A DNA stretch of 64,000 bases from the NCBI GenBank assembly GCA_000497125.2, contig CM035323.1, positions 8,001 to 72,000 of the forward strand, read 5' to 3'. Position 1 is the first letter of the stretch. Each line of letters begins with the position of its first letter. This DNA is from Spironucleus salmonicida. Lineage: Eukaryota > Fornicata > Diplomonadida > Hexamitidae. The notes beneath the pieces are model-generated. The model saw only the letters and a program-made list of their open reading frames with translations, was not told the DNA's origin and searched no databases. Positions 12,023 through 25,889 of this stretch are shown here, piece by piece. A program made the translations under genes and the position numbers.

Positions 12023-12643
12023 TCAGTCGAGAGTCTGTATATGCGCCTCTTCAGACAATCCTCTATCCTGATAATTTGCATGCTTGCAGGCTGGGTATTC
12101 GCAACACTGAAGATCTAGATCTTATTCTACACTAACATACAATATAAATGGGTATAGTAAGCAAGCTACAACTCCTATGTGGCGATTTGTTTTCAAAAAC
12201 TTGAAAAGTATATGAATGCAAGTCGTTTAAAAGTTTTAAATAACATATAAATCCTCAGAAGTACTACAATATACACTACCTGCTGCCTATCTACATTTGC
12301 CATGTGTATCTTGACCTACTGCACTACTACATTATCTGCGTTGGTATTCAGCATTCCTAACCACTGTCAGCGGATGTTGTCTGTAATTTTATTAAAAGTC
12401 CACGTGTATCTTCGGAGGAAGAAAGGCCATCTCACAACAGTCATCAGCTACCTGCTGCTCAACCCATAAGTTGTGTACTATGCATGGTATGCTGGAATTC
12501 GTTTCTACAATAATTATGGATTTCGCGCTGTCCAGTTTATTGCTGTAATATGCTTCTGCGTCACGGGGCCTCCTAACCAGATTCTCTTCCCCTATTATGG
12601 TAATTTGACTTACCTGAGTATCATCATAGTATGCCTGTAGCAT
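12023..12643 (-). CDS. Hypothetical protein, 206 residues
   Basis: ATG at 12643 to TGA at 12023-12025, with eight TAA/TAG codons read as glutamine. The frame is open further upstream to a TGA at 12776. The N-terminal half has balanced codon use with words such as I-T-I-I-G-E-E-N-L and S-I-I-I-V-E-T-N-S. The C-terminal half is cysteine-containing with one hydrophobic stretch (about residues 163-176). I do not recognise the family. It may be a fragment of a larger gene, because coding-like frames also occur just upstream in another frame. Confidence 0.35.
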
Positions 12644-14035
12644 TATTTCCTACTTAAGTTGTAAGTAACATAACTGCAATTAGGCTGCGTGAAACTTCCT
12701 GCATCCTTTGATAACATTATTACTGGTCGACCGATCGCCAAATAATAGTTTCAGATGCACTAAGTATGAATATGGTCAGGAACGTCACATGGTGCGTCTT
12801 GTATATCGGTTTTACCTCCAGAATCGAGGTACATTCCAGGAGGCGAGAATTATAGGAATTCTAATCTTCTAATAATGCGTAGCATGCTTAGTCATTATAT
12901 TAACTCCTTACGGTATCACAATACTAGCATACGGAAACAAGTTACTGTTGCTAGAAATAATTTGTCTGCTCTATTAACCTACAGCTACCTACTGGCAAAT
13001 AGTTTACATGACTGTGTTTTAAGTATTACGAAGGATATCCAGCTATTTTGATCTGTCAAAGTCATGTTACCTAATCACAGCACTGACGGTTAACTCAAAC
13101 CTAGAAGTTATGGCCAGCCTTAACCAAGAAATATAAAGGGACTCGATGCCTTAGTTGTGCCGGGAACGAAGATTACTGGTAATGGCAAAAACTGCAGATA
13201 GAATGTTTCATCATTAATGTATCGTAAATCAGCTCTATGCCAGTATGGTGCATTTGCAACCACTTTAATCAGCAAAATACACTATCGTGTTAAATCACTA
13301 CTCCTTCTAATTGAAATTGCAGGCACCAATATATGTTAAGCTTAAATTCAGCACCACTATCCTAAATTTTTTAAATTTGCAGATGCGCTACTGGTCCAGC
13401 ACAAAATTGCCATACCGCTCTGTTAATACTCCCGGAGTAGTACATGAAGCTAGACTTTCAGCACAGAAATTCAATTTTTCAAAATAACATGAGCCGCACA
13501 TTTACATATTTTGGGTATCTACATTGTACTTCAGATCGGTTTGCCGTACCAGGCTGTCTTTTATCACTTGATCAGCAATTTGAGTTAAGATGGTAAATGT
13601 GCTTGAAACGGAAACGAGCAAACTTTCTCGACGGTTATAATGTAAATATGTGTCATCTTAGGCAGCAAAAAGGCCAGTGCAGAAGAATGTTTAGCACACT
13701 CGACCAAGCATATTCATCATTATAAACAATGATCACAATTGACCTCAAATGCAGCATCCAATATTTAGCAATTGAAGCGCTGAAGCAAAGTAGTTCTTGT
13801 AAAATATCATGTAGCCAGAATGCTTAAAAATTATCTGAACACTGAGATGTTTTACAGAGTTTTGATCTATTCTTAAAACCTTACTCATTTGGAATAGCTA
13901 ATTTCAAGTTTAGGAAACTGTTCAAAATTCTAGAATATGATATATATGAAACGGTTAATATAAATAAGCAGTTATTTAGCCCACCAGTTTCCCCATGCAG
14001 CGACCTCAAGCAGTAGAACCAATGAACCCTCACTT
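12644..14035. other. Spacer between unassigned ORF and P-loop gene
   Basis: Intermediate base composition. Broken coding-like frames occur on the minus strand just upstream of the preceding ORF (12700-13050). The rest shows no recognisable gene. Confidence 0.35.
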
Positions 14036-17000
14036 TCACTCAAGAATTATCACGTGGACGACGCCTTCCTTGATGGCCACTATAACAGCTTTGAGTCGTA
14101 TGAACGTTTCCAGTAAGTTCTCTTTGGATTCGTAAATAGTCTCGAAACAATCCTCCTTAAAAGATGTTCTCTACCTTCTCGTAATAGACATTTAGTATTA
14201 ATATTTTACTTTAAATGTAAAAGCTCCATCATCAAATTATAGTAACGCGTATGCTGCATCAAAAACTTCGTCTTCCTTCTTTTGCAGGAATTCGATTTCG
14301 CGCTCGGAGAGCTCGCTTATATACTTGTCCTTTGCAGCTTGGCATAACGTATGGTATTGCGATATGGAGGCATCCTCAACAGTCTACTCTTCAGACTTGG
14401 ATGGCTCTGGAACAACGAACTCCGAGTGGTCAGGTGCAAGCTAATTTACCACTAGAATTTGGCCTTCGACTGCGATAGGGAAAAGTGTTATATTAAGCAA
14501 GTACGACATTACAGTGCTTGTACCAAGGTCAAATTTTGCTAACATAGGATTGCTTAAAAATCTATACTAAATACTATTTTCAACACGGCAGCTTTCTACC
14601 GTTAATATTAAAGAGTTAATTTGTTCAATGGTAATTTGTATGGGGTTTTCAGTGCACGTATTAAATTTGTTCGGGATCCAGGCAACATTGGTTTACAGTC
14701 TGATTGCTGGCGATGCGACTTCTAAAGTTTCGTATAAGTTTCCTAGCTTCTAGAAAAGGTGCTAATGTTAGTTTACGATGATGTGCATAGACACCGAAGA
14801 CTCCTTATTATTTGCATCACTTTTGTTAATTTTGACAGCTTCGAAGAGAAATAGCTTTGGATTTGCAGTCCTCAGCACACTTCGTATATTTTACTATCTT
14901 GGAATTAGGAAGTAGTTCTAACCCCAAAAGCAGTCCACATGAATTTCATATTCAGGGGAAAAACCCTACTTCTATATTGAAGATTAGATACCATACTAGA
15001 AATAACATTTATAATACCATATTTTTTAAAATTCGTCAAACACGTTTATCTACTGCAAATAGCTACCTATGGAGTAATCTTAATTGCTAAATTATGTGAA
15101 TGATAGATGTGCACATTGTTAGACTCCACTTAACCTTTCTTAGTCGTATTCGATATCTTATTCATCATTGTGCAGTGCATGCCCATTTTTATGGAATAGA
15201 ACTATTTATGTAACCGTAGTTTTTTATTTGCTAGAAATTTAGAAGCACAAAGCAACTTCTATATCCTTTTATTTGGTAGAAACTTCTTCAGGGATGTGAT
15301 TTCCAGATTCAATCAAGAAGTTGAGGCTAGAAAATTGATAACCGTTGTTACTGTGAGCGTTAATGGACAGAAGTCTTTAATCACTGAAGTCTATGACTTA
15401 TTAGTCTCTGACCCCAAAAAGTGAAATCAAATAGTCTGGCATTGGAGGCAGTGGCTTAAAAAACACATTTGAAATGTGATTCTTATCAACAATTGTTATA
15501 ATAGCGAGTTTTTAACCTGCTTTAATCTAGCCTATTGATAGCAATTTTGCATAACATATTCCCGCATTATCAATAGCATGTTAAAAGAATTCCTACAGCG
15601 TGGGAGATTTTGCATTGAAAAATTTATCAAATGACTGTTGCAGGAACATGAAACATGCTTCTTTGAATAGAGATTTAAGCTATTTATATAATGTGTCTAA
15701 CTTGATTTCTGTAACAGCAGTATATTTGTAATAGGGATTTTCGTATATCTCCAAAAATTAGGAATCTTTACTGATTTAATTCATCAGAAGCTTCATACCT
15801 GTCTCATAATCAGAATTTTAGCATAATGAAACAATAAGAAGTAGCGCCGCTGATATTTCAGATACTTGTTGTTAGTTAAGTTAGCATAATATCTGTTAGG
15901 CACCACACGACTGTTATACAAGATCTTCATCTGTTAATGTAGTTAGTATAGCTAAATCTTCAAGAAATTTTTAACTCATGGTGAAACTAAGAATAAACAC
16001 TACTTCTCTATTTAGGGAGGACGATGAAGTCAGACGCAAGTTATTATTAAAATCTTAAATGGATTATGATTTTAAAATTTTATTCAGTGCCAATCTGTTA
16101 CTACCTAACGAGGTTGCACCAACTTACTTATCTTCTCTTTCTATAAATAATGAATTTAAAATCTATCTATGAGATGATAAAATATTTAGGTCAATAATTT
16201 TTTCACCAATGTTATACTAATACTATCGTGTAGAGTTAAATAAATATTTAGATGTTGAATTTTTGATTATTATTTAAGGGCAAATAAGTGGGCATAAGAA
16301 TTAAAGCTCTGCAGCTAGTTCCGGTACCATCGTGAGGTAGAAGTCCTTGATGTTCATATTTTTTACCTTATCGTTTACTTATTGTCTCATAGAATCGTCA
16401 GTCTAGGTTGTAATTCGCATATCTTTGTAGTAGCTTTAGGTCAGACAAGAAGGGTGCATCTAGGAGGTGCCAAGGATATTTGACTGTGTATACGGAGTTT
16501 TACCTCTACTATTTTCGGAAGTATAAAGAAACTAATTTTATCTGAGGAAGTTTATAAGGGCTAGATCAGTTCCTGCAGCCAGGAGGTGAGTTACTTTTAC
16601 TGAGATAAAGGGTATTTCTGCATATATTTTACAATCTGGAAATATTATCTTAACTCCAAATTCACCAATAAAAAAGTCAATAAGCTTCTATTCATCTTAT
16701 AAGTTTCTACCTATGTAATCATTTAGTTTATCTTTAACCTCGATTGACTTATGAAATGAACTAATGGTATCAGCTCCTTAATTCATAACAGAAGAAACGT
16801 TTCGCCAGAATATAGTCTCGATCCCACGCGGGTTGTACAGCATAAGAAGGAACTAGTAGAGTTTCTCTCTAAATACTTCCAACGTAGTATATTTTGTAAT
16901 ATCTGACATCATTTCCTAGAATGACTCTTTTACTGTTTATGACTCTCTAAGGTTGATAAAATTTGGTGACGAAATGCCCATTAGATCAATAATTTTATAG

Positions 17001-19087
17001 GCTTTGCAGTTTTTGAATAGCTCAGATGATATTAGCGTCAGGAAGTATCGTTACACCTCTGTAGGGTCACTAATGATTTGTGTTATTTTTTGATCTGCTT
17101 CTTTCAAGTATAAAGACTTGTTATTATAATCAACTGGATCTGCTTTCGAATTATGTTCACGCATCTCTAACCAGTTTAATAATTATTCTACTTATTCAGA
17201 CGATTACAATTTGACTTTCTTAACAACTTCTTCAATGCTCGATTTTGCATTTTCCATAAATTTGTCAACGAATTAGTAGGTTATTCTGACTAGTGCGCTG
17301 GTGCACAATGCATATTTGCCCTTTTGTTAGGTCATACACTCATCGACTAAGAGCATGACTTCCTTATTGGAGTTATACGATTCAACATTATCGGACTAAA
17401 TCGAAGTTTTTTATGTTGCATAATAGTCTGTACGCTACTACAATATCCCAATTTATTACTCTATAGCTCTAATACTGTCTTCATATTTTTTAATCTCTTT
17501 CTATTTTTTACTCTTATCTTCTTAATTTAGTGTATCTATTATTTTTTTAGCGAAGTCTCTTTCATGTATAAACTTCTAAATTTCATCATTTAAAGCTTGT
17601 GTAGTTGATTATAATACTTGTTTAGTTTATTCTAATTGCTCGCTCGGATCAAATTTAAAAAAATCAAGCAGGCCGGTCACAGAAAATTCACAAAATACTG
17701 ACGTACCCTACAAATACAACTCAAACGCACCCTCAAGTTATTATTAGGCAGTATGCATATCATATGTTTTGATTAGGTTGAAACACTCTGTTTTAACATA
17801 AGCCATCGTTTTAGAATATTCAACTCCATCTTTCAAATTACTACTAATAACATCTCCAAGGTCAGTTTGACTTTGATAAGCGGAAAATAAAGTTTTTAGT
17901 TTTTAATCCATCTCGATAGAACCTCTATTATATAAAGGCTGCGTTTTCAGATCATGTGAATCTTTTGTGAATCCAGTGTTGATCAATATGGGAATTTTCA
18001 GCCCCGAGAACAGGTTGAAGTAGAAGATGGTGTGCAGGGTGACGGTTTTCCCGCTCCTCGAGCTCTGGCTCATAACAGCATTTTCGAGGGGGAAGAATGC
18101 TGAGAACACCGCAAAGTACTGCGCCTTGAACAGGTAGGACACGTCGCACATTTGCTGGAAGATGAACTTGTTGGTACCATCAAATTTAAATAAATCTATT
18201 AAATGTATTGGGAGCTCAAAGATATTCTTGAAGACTTAAGTGATACTATCGAATGTAAAATTCTTGATCTTCTTATTTCCATTATTGCCTAAAATAGTAG
18301 CCTTATATTAAATCTCAGATGGAACGGTTGCAGTAGTATACACTTCTTATGCATGATGAATATAAACCTGAGGGAAATTTGGATCAAGAATTTCTTTATC
18401 AATATCCTTATTTTTAATATAAACAGTATCTTTAACAATACTTTCCATATCCTATTTTTAATATTAAATAATTTAATTGTAAATAATGTAGGCGCTATAG
18501 CCTAGTATCATTGGCAGGAGATGCGCATATTGCTATTATTTATGGGCAGCCAAGCCAATTCGCTCCAAAATAACCAATTTCATGGAATAGGACATTTTAT
18601 CATCAAACTGGAAGTTGCTCAATCCCTCCATGGTGTCTAGCTACTGAGAGTCGATTCTGGGGAAGTCTGATACTATAATCATCTAATGGGTTGACTTCTA
18701 TAACAAAATATCATTATATTCATTAAATGACATAGTGGAAAACCCCATTTGAAGGGACAACGAAGCCAAGTTACGCCAGTATTCAGATACTGATATACTA
18801 TGTTCCTTCAGTTCGTCTTGTACCACGATCAGTTGGATGTTACTTCTGAGTAGCAGGCCTTGTCTATGCTGCCACATGAAGAGGTGCAGTAGGCTGAGGG
18901 TTTCAACAGTATCAATGGCTACTTTTAGGTAACATACGGCATCGCCAACTTCGCTTATCTTAAATTAAATTCCGATAAATGAAAACACCACATCCTATTG
19001 AAGCTCCAGCAGATCTTTGTCTAGAGAGGAAAAAGTGAGCTAGGTAGGTTTAGCTTCGGACTTGGTATTCTAGTCTTGATCGGTCAT
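14036..19087 (-). CDS. Giant P-loop family protein, 1,683 residues, intact (copy Y)
   Basis: One uninterrupted frame runs from ATG 19087 to TGA 14036-14038 (1,684 codons), with dozens of TAA/TAG glutamines. A Walker A-like S-R-S-G-K-T spans residues 343-348 (Lys347). A Walker B-like M-L-L-V-D-E-C begins at residue 578 (Asp582, Glu583). Between them lies a charged, Q/K/E-rich stretch (about residues 470-560) that looks like a coiled coil. Other blocks shared with the paralogue at 37899-43014 include F-x-F-Q-Q-[M/L]-C-[D/H]-V-S-Y-L-F-K-A just before the P-loop, [N/D]-P-R-[G/A]-[I/V]-E-T-[I/L]-F-W, L-I-C-P-x-I-C-P and a V-[F/V]-[I/V]-L-S block. There is no signal peptide and no clear membrane span. 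The pre-P-loop layout is loosely myosin-head-like, but switch motifs are not recognisable, so I leave the family open. Function unknown. Confidence 0.85.
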
Positions 19088-22000
19088 TTAAGGAGTGATA
19101 ATAAAATTTATATCTAAATATTATTAATTAAGTATAATATAATATATTGTATAGAATAATATTATGCTTATTCTGGTAGTGAATATGAAAAATACCATTC
19201 ACAAATAATTCAATCAAATTATGTCATAAATAATAGACATGTATCATGTATAGTGTAAGAAAACATAGATAATATCTTCTTTCATCAAGTATCAGATAAA
19301 CTTTTAGTTTTCATTTTATATGCTATGTCTGTGTTCATAACGTATTGTAATATGCTACAGTAACTAAACTGATTGATAACATTGTAACTGAAATATTGTT
19401 TACCAAATCATTTAGTCTAATATCACTATTATGAAATATTCTCAAATATTAAATTGAAAATGAATTACGCCAGATAAGAAGCACTATAAAATATTTTCAA
19501 CACAATAATTATATTGCTTACGCAATAGTAAATTATAGAATATTATGATTATGTAAAACAAGAGCAGAATAACTAATGTTTAGTTATGGCATCGACCAAA
19601 CATAAGGTAAAATAATTTTTCACTACTCTTAAAATTTCTCCGTATGTTTCAACATTTATATATATTCTGATTTACAGGATAAAAAGTATTTCCTGCTCTC
19701 AAATAGTATTATTATTTAGATTATTCTAAAGTTTTTTGAGTAAATTTCGCTCTAACACCCTGAGATAAATTTAAGCATATTATTAAAGCAATATTAGAGT
19801 GAAATAACTTCATAAATATTATTAAAATGATTATTTTTATTATATTAGATTTGTTTAGATTCAAATAGACTATAATTAGAAATATATTATGATAAGTATG
19901 TGCAATATTATTTCTTATCTCATACTAACTTTGTTACTTATATAAAATATTATATTCAATATAGATTATATTAATATAAACATCATAACTTGTGTTTCTG
20001 GTGAATTTCTCGTTACTTTTCATTATAATGTGATCCGATATTCAGCGAACATTTCCCAGTTATGATAATAAGCTAATTATTAATTAATTAATTAATTAAT
20101 TAATTAATTAATTAATTAATTAATTAATTAATTAATTAATTAATTAACAATATTCACTGTAATATCTACCTTCTACTATTTCTAGACGGTTTATGCATGT
20201 TATTGGCCAGTTTTCATCCTGGAAGAATCAATAAGGACTATCGTAGGGTATCATTTTTCTCATCTTGTATGACTTTATTTTTTATAGTTACTGGGAATAT
20301 ATAGACCATAGAAGTCTCCTTTAGATCAATTTTTTCAGAATAATGTATGAAAATTATTATCCACCACTGCTTATTTTCCCCTTAGAAAAAAGCATAATGC
20401 ATTATGAAAGTATCTTTAAATTAAACAGATGTATCAATATATTATGAATCGATAAGAGCTATCTGGTTATTGTATGCCTTGATTATTAAAGAATTAGATA
20501 TTTTTAAATAATTTAAATATATTACTATTTAATTTTAATAATATATCTACGTTTCGTTTTCATTAATTTTGAATTATATTTATTTAAATATAATATATAT
20601 TCAATAATAATATTTAAAAATAATAATTAAGTATAACTCAAAACAATATTTAATTAACTTCAATGATAAAATAACCTAAATTTAATAAAGATTAAAACCA
20701 CATTAATTTAGCATAACAATTTAAATTAAAGTTCTTGTTATATATTAGCAATAACCATATTTTCAAGATGTTAATTTATAAAAGCCTAATTGAAAAAATT
20801 ATAATTTATATTGTTGTTTATGGGTCTCAAACTGTGATAATAATTGATACTTAGTATTTGTAATATTTATATTTTATCAATATATTTTACTATTATCAAT
20901 TATAATGTTTACTAATAATATTTCAATATTTTCAATTACTAATTAACATTTGATTCGTTTACAACTACATTATAATCAAGAAAAGAATCTTTAACTCTAT
21001 ATTCTGCTATCTATATTCCCTGCTTAAATATATATTAAAAAACTAGGAATTCTTATTACAATCACTCAAAAAAGATTAGCATCATATTTGATTTTTAAAT
21101 CAATCATAGTAAACAATAACATTTAATATTAAATATAAATATTATTTTTTTTAACATTTTAAAACTCATTGTTTATTTACTTGTTTAAAATATAAAATTT
21201 ACTATTCATATACATGTTTATACATAAAATAAGTAATACTTTAACTATCTTAATACATACGATCTTAGTATAATTAGTACTGTTATTCATCTTATTTAGC
21301 TAATTTTTCATTTTCCAAAATTATAATCATTTATTCACTCATTCTTATATATTTTATTACATATAATTACTAAATATAAACACTTATACCAGTCATGTAA
21401 ATTCAATAAATGTAAACTGAGTTGTTTTTCTATTCTGTATTGCTCTAAAAATCTTGTGTTAATTGAAATAATTAGCCTCATCACTATGGATATTATGTAT
21501 ATATATGTAAATATCCAATACTTTGTCTAAATTATATATGTTAACAACTTTGTCATATCGAAAAACTAACCATTCCATGAACTGTCACCACAGAGTTGAT
21601 CTGTAAAGTGATATTATCTCTGGGACTACTGATAATGTAGATATATTTGGATATAATGGATTGTGATGGAACGTTTTCAAACATAATTGATGTGGATATA
21701 GTAGCTCTGATTAGTGTAATATCCAAAATTGTTATCATAAGAAGAGTAGCCATATCTTTTGGTTTGGGTCATATAATAAATTATTAGAATTAAATGATAT
21801 ATGTACTTAATGACATTATACCTGTACCAAATTGAATTTCTAATTTCCGTCCGTTTTAAGATGAATTGGATCTATATTAGAAGTAAAAATGTTTTGCTTC
21901 TTTTCCAAAAAAATGTAGTAGTATGTATTTAGTACGTATTACATACTACTAATATATTTATAATACTAATAAAGTTATTCTTTTTATTTGTTCAAGAAAA

Positions 22001-22267
22001 AATAATATTACTTATACAACATCATACGGCTTATAAATGTGGTTGTCTTGCTTGAGATAACAATCATAATGTATGTTATGATATAGACTTATATTTTAAA
22101 TTAAAATATTCAATCATTAGTTAGCAAAACGCATCTGATTATTCAAAAATAATGTGAATATTATTTTCATTGACATTTTATTCAGAGACCCTAGTTGATA
22201 CTGAAAAAACTTGAGTATAAAAATTTGTTGAGATAGATGCTGCTTATTAGTATTAATAGAATGTTGA
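19088..22267. other. AT-rich spacer of about 3.2 kb
   Basis: Extremely AT-rich sequence between the divergently oriented P-loop gene and the cysteine-rich membrane protein gene. It contains a TAAT microsatellite (20081-20147). A 66-residue minus-strand frame (21553-21753) ends in TGA and begins with a hydrophobic stretch, but nothing else supports it as a gene. Confidence 0.5.
20081..20147. repeat. TAAT tetranucleotide microsatellite
   Basis: About 17 perfect head-to-tail copies of TAAT within the AT-rich spacer. It contains overlapping TTAA palindromes along its whole length. No counterpart is seen in the spacer between the duplicated units. Confidence 0.95.
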
Positions 22268-25204
22268 TACGTCACATATCGTGAGATTCTTAATTTTCAT
22301 AATACTTATGGTAAAATATAATATATCTTACGCATCGAACTAGAAAAATAGAGATACTGCCTAGATTGCACTCAAGGAAACTGCTTTTTGACTGAGAATG
22401 GACCACTGTGCACGAAGTATGCCCTGGGCCTTATTGGTATATAGTGCGACTCATGCGCTGAAGGTTTCGTGCGAGACTAGGCTAAATACTGGCCAAAGGT
22501 GGGGCAAAACGATTGTTATCTAGATGAACTGTAAGCGCTAATCTGCGTTGGCTGTGCGGCAGACTACCTGCTCATCGGCAGTTCGTGCCTCGAAAAGTGC
22601 ACGCTGCCAGAGTGCACCGGGCGCTGCTACATGCTACCAAACGACTACAAGTGCCTCGACTGCTTTCCAAATTTTGTGCTTTACGAAGAAAAGTGCTACA
22701 AGCAGGACTCGAACCCCCACGGGGTGTGTTTTACGACAGAAACCGAAAAAATCTGCTCCTGCTACGAAGGCTACAAAGGACCAACTTGCGGCGAGTGCAC
22801 CAGGCTGTAGCTACGAGATTCGTGCTATATTGATGCAAATATTCCCACTGGAGACTGCTTTCAGAATGCCGCAGACCCCTCCGATCTGTTCTGCAGCGTT
22901 TGTGCTGCGAACTTCGCCCTACCGCTCTGCGACAAGTGTGCGGAGGGCTACGAGACTGATTTTTCAGGAGTCTGTTAAGGCTGCTCGTCTGGGTATTTCA
23001 GCTCAAACTTGCTCCCAGACGACCAAAAACTCTAAATTGGAGAGGAACTCTGCCTCATGGCATGCTAAAGCTGCAGCTACGGCGTCTGCTTCTACTCTGG
23101 AAGTAGGATAGTTTGCGCGAGCTGCCAGATCGGCTATAATCTACAGGATTCGTGTTAAACGTGCGATACCGGCTTTCTGAGTTTCGGAGTATCTTGCATT
23201 TAGCAAGTTAACGACTCCTGCGGGTCAGATTGGGATGGAAATATTTACTGCTTCGAGTGTGGTAATTTGCAGCAGTCTTTTAACTGCTAACAGTGCTCAG
23301 TTCAGTTCAATTTCCAGGGTGTTTGCAAACAGCACACGAGCAATTTCGCCGATTCATGCGCGCTTGAGGGTTCCAATATAGTATGCGCAGACGGAAATTG
23401 CAGGAAGTTTGACAAGCTAAAAAATATGTGCGTGGAGTGCGATAGCACGTTGGTGAACATTAAGGGAAATTGTGGTGTTCTGACGGTTCCATAGAATGGG
23501 CAGCTGCGGGGCCGGTGCATTGCGTCAGTATAGCGTTTCTGGTGCGATTAGTGCGATGAAGGATGGAGTGGAAATGTGTGCTGTGAGTGCGCGAAAGGCT
23601 ACATGCCGTGCAAATGCACGAGTGGGCTATTTGCGCTCTGCTGCTGCAAAGTCGGGCTAGGACTGAACGGAGTGTGCTATAGCAATGAGGCTGGCTGTGC
23701 AATTTGCGTTTCTTGCAGCTCTAGGCACCAACTTAGTAATTAAGAATGCGTTAAAATTGGTCTGACCAAGCAGTAGGTGCTTAGTTTTATTGTTCCTGCT
23801 TCACTAGTATTACTAGTTTTACTTGCTTTAATGTTAATTGTATTTTTAATTGGGAAGGAAAAGCGAAAATGTTTATAGATTTTTGTAAAAAAGCTGGTTA
23901 AGCGCCTCGGAATTCACCTTATATTCGTCATACTATCATAAATTTTAGCTGTCATAGTAGCTATATAGGATGTCTATATAGATGATTTTTTCATGCAAAC
24001 AGCGGTTAGCATATTCTCGATGCTGCCATTTGCCTTGCTATTCGTGTTTTTAGCACCTCCAGTATACAAGAGGTACTTTTTTAACATGGTGTCTCATTTT
24101 TATTTGTTTATTCTGGCAGCCGCTATCTAGGTTTCGTTTAATGCTGTTTAGTACCTAGCTGTAACAGATATTGTCTAAGACTTTGGAGAACAGATCTATA
24201 AACTAGCAGGTCCCCAAATAACGCTATTATTGTGCATATTTCTCGCAAGATTCAGATTCAAACCCCAACAGAAGCTAGCCCTGTTCATAGGCTTAGGGCT
24301 TCCGCTAGCAACATAAATATATTATGCGATCTAGGATTCTATGGCAGCTGGGTACTTTACTGGATCATCGGCAGGAAATGCTATCATAGGCCAAGCTATG
24401 GTTCTTCTAGCTATAATATTAAGCGGTACGTAATTTTATGTATTTGATTTGATTCTCGGACGATATGGCGAGGTGGGCGCTATTTACAGAATTTCGCTTT
24501 CGTCTTTCTGCATTAATGCAGTCGTTGGATTGTTATACCCTGGTGAAATATTAACTGCGATTCTTTAGTATGACATATTTTTCTCCAGCTTGCTCACCTA
24601 AATGTTATTTAACGTGGTCAATATTATAGTAATGATGCGAATATCGGCAGTTGAGTTTTCGATAAACCTAATCTCATCAGCAATTTGGGCACAGTTTATA
24701 GCAGCAGTAGGGGATTATTATTATTCATAAAATAATAACTACCTCAGTACGCCCATTCATGTTATTTTCCAAACTTTTGCTTTAGTTATTGTTTTTGTTA
24801 GTTTAACCTACTTTAATATCAGAAGCTCTTACTGGTATCATAGAAAGAATGTGAGGTAGGCAAAAGAGCTAGAAACTGAAGTCAGTGGAGTTATGCCCTT
24901 CATTAAAACCGCAATACTGAAGAAAAAGGATCGATCATAGACGGAATCTGACTAATTTAATGATAACGTGGAAAGCTCCACATCCTAGATGAGACGAAAC
25001 ATAATGAATCTCGATGGAAATTTGCCAAGAAAAGGTACAGGGAAACCATTTCTTATCAGCAAAAACAACGTATTAGATAGCAATGAACTTTTTGGAACAA
25101 AATAATATAAATCTCAACAAAATTCACAGAAATTGTTTACTGGTATAGATTCCAAGCTTTAGCTGGCTTCCTTTGAGATACGCTAGCCAAATCCTGTGGA
25201 GTGA
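22268..25204 (+). CDS. Cysteine-rich ectodomain protein with polytopic C-terminal membrane region (copy 1, no clear start)
   Basis: A single frame of 978 codons runs from just after a TGA (22265-22267) to TGA 25202-25204, with TAA/TAG as glutamine. The first about 500 residues are a CxxC-rich, epidermal-growth-factor/furin-like repeat region. The next about 350 residues hold roughly ten hydrophobic segments, starting at about 23779 and ending at about 24815, consistent with a multipass membrane domain. A charged cytosolic tail of about 125 residues closes the protein. There is no ATG before about 22631, where the cysteine-rich region is already under way, so the true 5' end is missing, mutated or on another exon. 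A receptor-like or channel-like surface protein is plausible. The polytopic tail sets it apart from the single-span CRMPs next to it. The second copy at 45200-47362 is frameshifted. Confidence 0.75.
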
Positions 25205-25889
25205 CAAATTCGTATCGTAAATCTCTTCTCCACATAAATGCATTTTCAATATAAAGTGTATATTATATAATGATAGTATTAATTTAATTGAATAATATAT
25301 TAATGATATTAGATTCATTCTGTTATTTTCCTTCTTACTTGTAGTTATGATTTATGATATTAAATAATTAGTTTTATATAATATTATACTTTATTTGTTA
25401 TTTATCGTATAAATTATTTAATAGAGTTGAATTCATATCTTCTAACTTATAATTATGACATCATTATTTTATTACAAATAGAAGTTATTAATTTTTGCTG
25501 TGAACAATCTTTGATATTGTATGAAGAGGGTTAAGAAAATATTAATATATATAATATGTTAATATATTTTTTACATAATTTTAAATAAAATTGCCTACTA
25601 TTATAACTATTTGCAGATAACTGAAATCTTTAAATTACTGAGTACCTTTCAAAAGATTTTCTATTTTTTACATTAAGCTATCTTTATATGTGATATTAAA
25701 GTAATTAATTATTGTCTTATGCATTACATTTTATAGTTAGAGGTATTTATTATTATAATAATTAAATGACTAGTTTTTAGTTTTTGGGCCAATTTTAATA
25801 TGTAAGTTATAGTTTTAGTTATAATATTTAAAAACAGCGAAATAATGTTTTGCTGATTAACTAATATAATATTTATCATAATCTTCAAA
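25205..25889. other. AT-rich spacer upstream of the small CRMP
   Basis: AT-rich sequence with no gene. The last about 150 bases before the small CRMP start (from about 25735) are more diverged from the second copy than the preceding spacer, so the divergent patch begins upstream of the gene. Confidence 0.5.

Noticed and set aside
17900-18450. P-loop gene as a true myosin or kinesin heavy chain
   Set aside because: The pre-P-loop block and S-G-K-T resemble both, but the glycine-rich G-E-S-G-A-G-K-T or G-Q-T-G-S-G-K-T is degenerate and no switch I, switch II or relay motif could be seen. Diplomonads are reported to lack myosin. Left as unassigned P-loop family.
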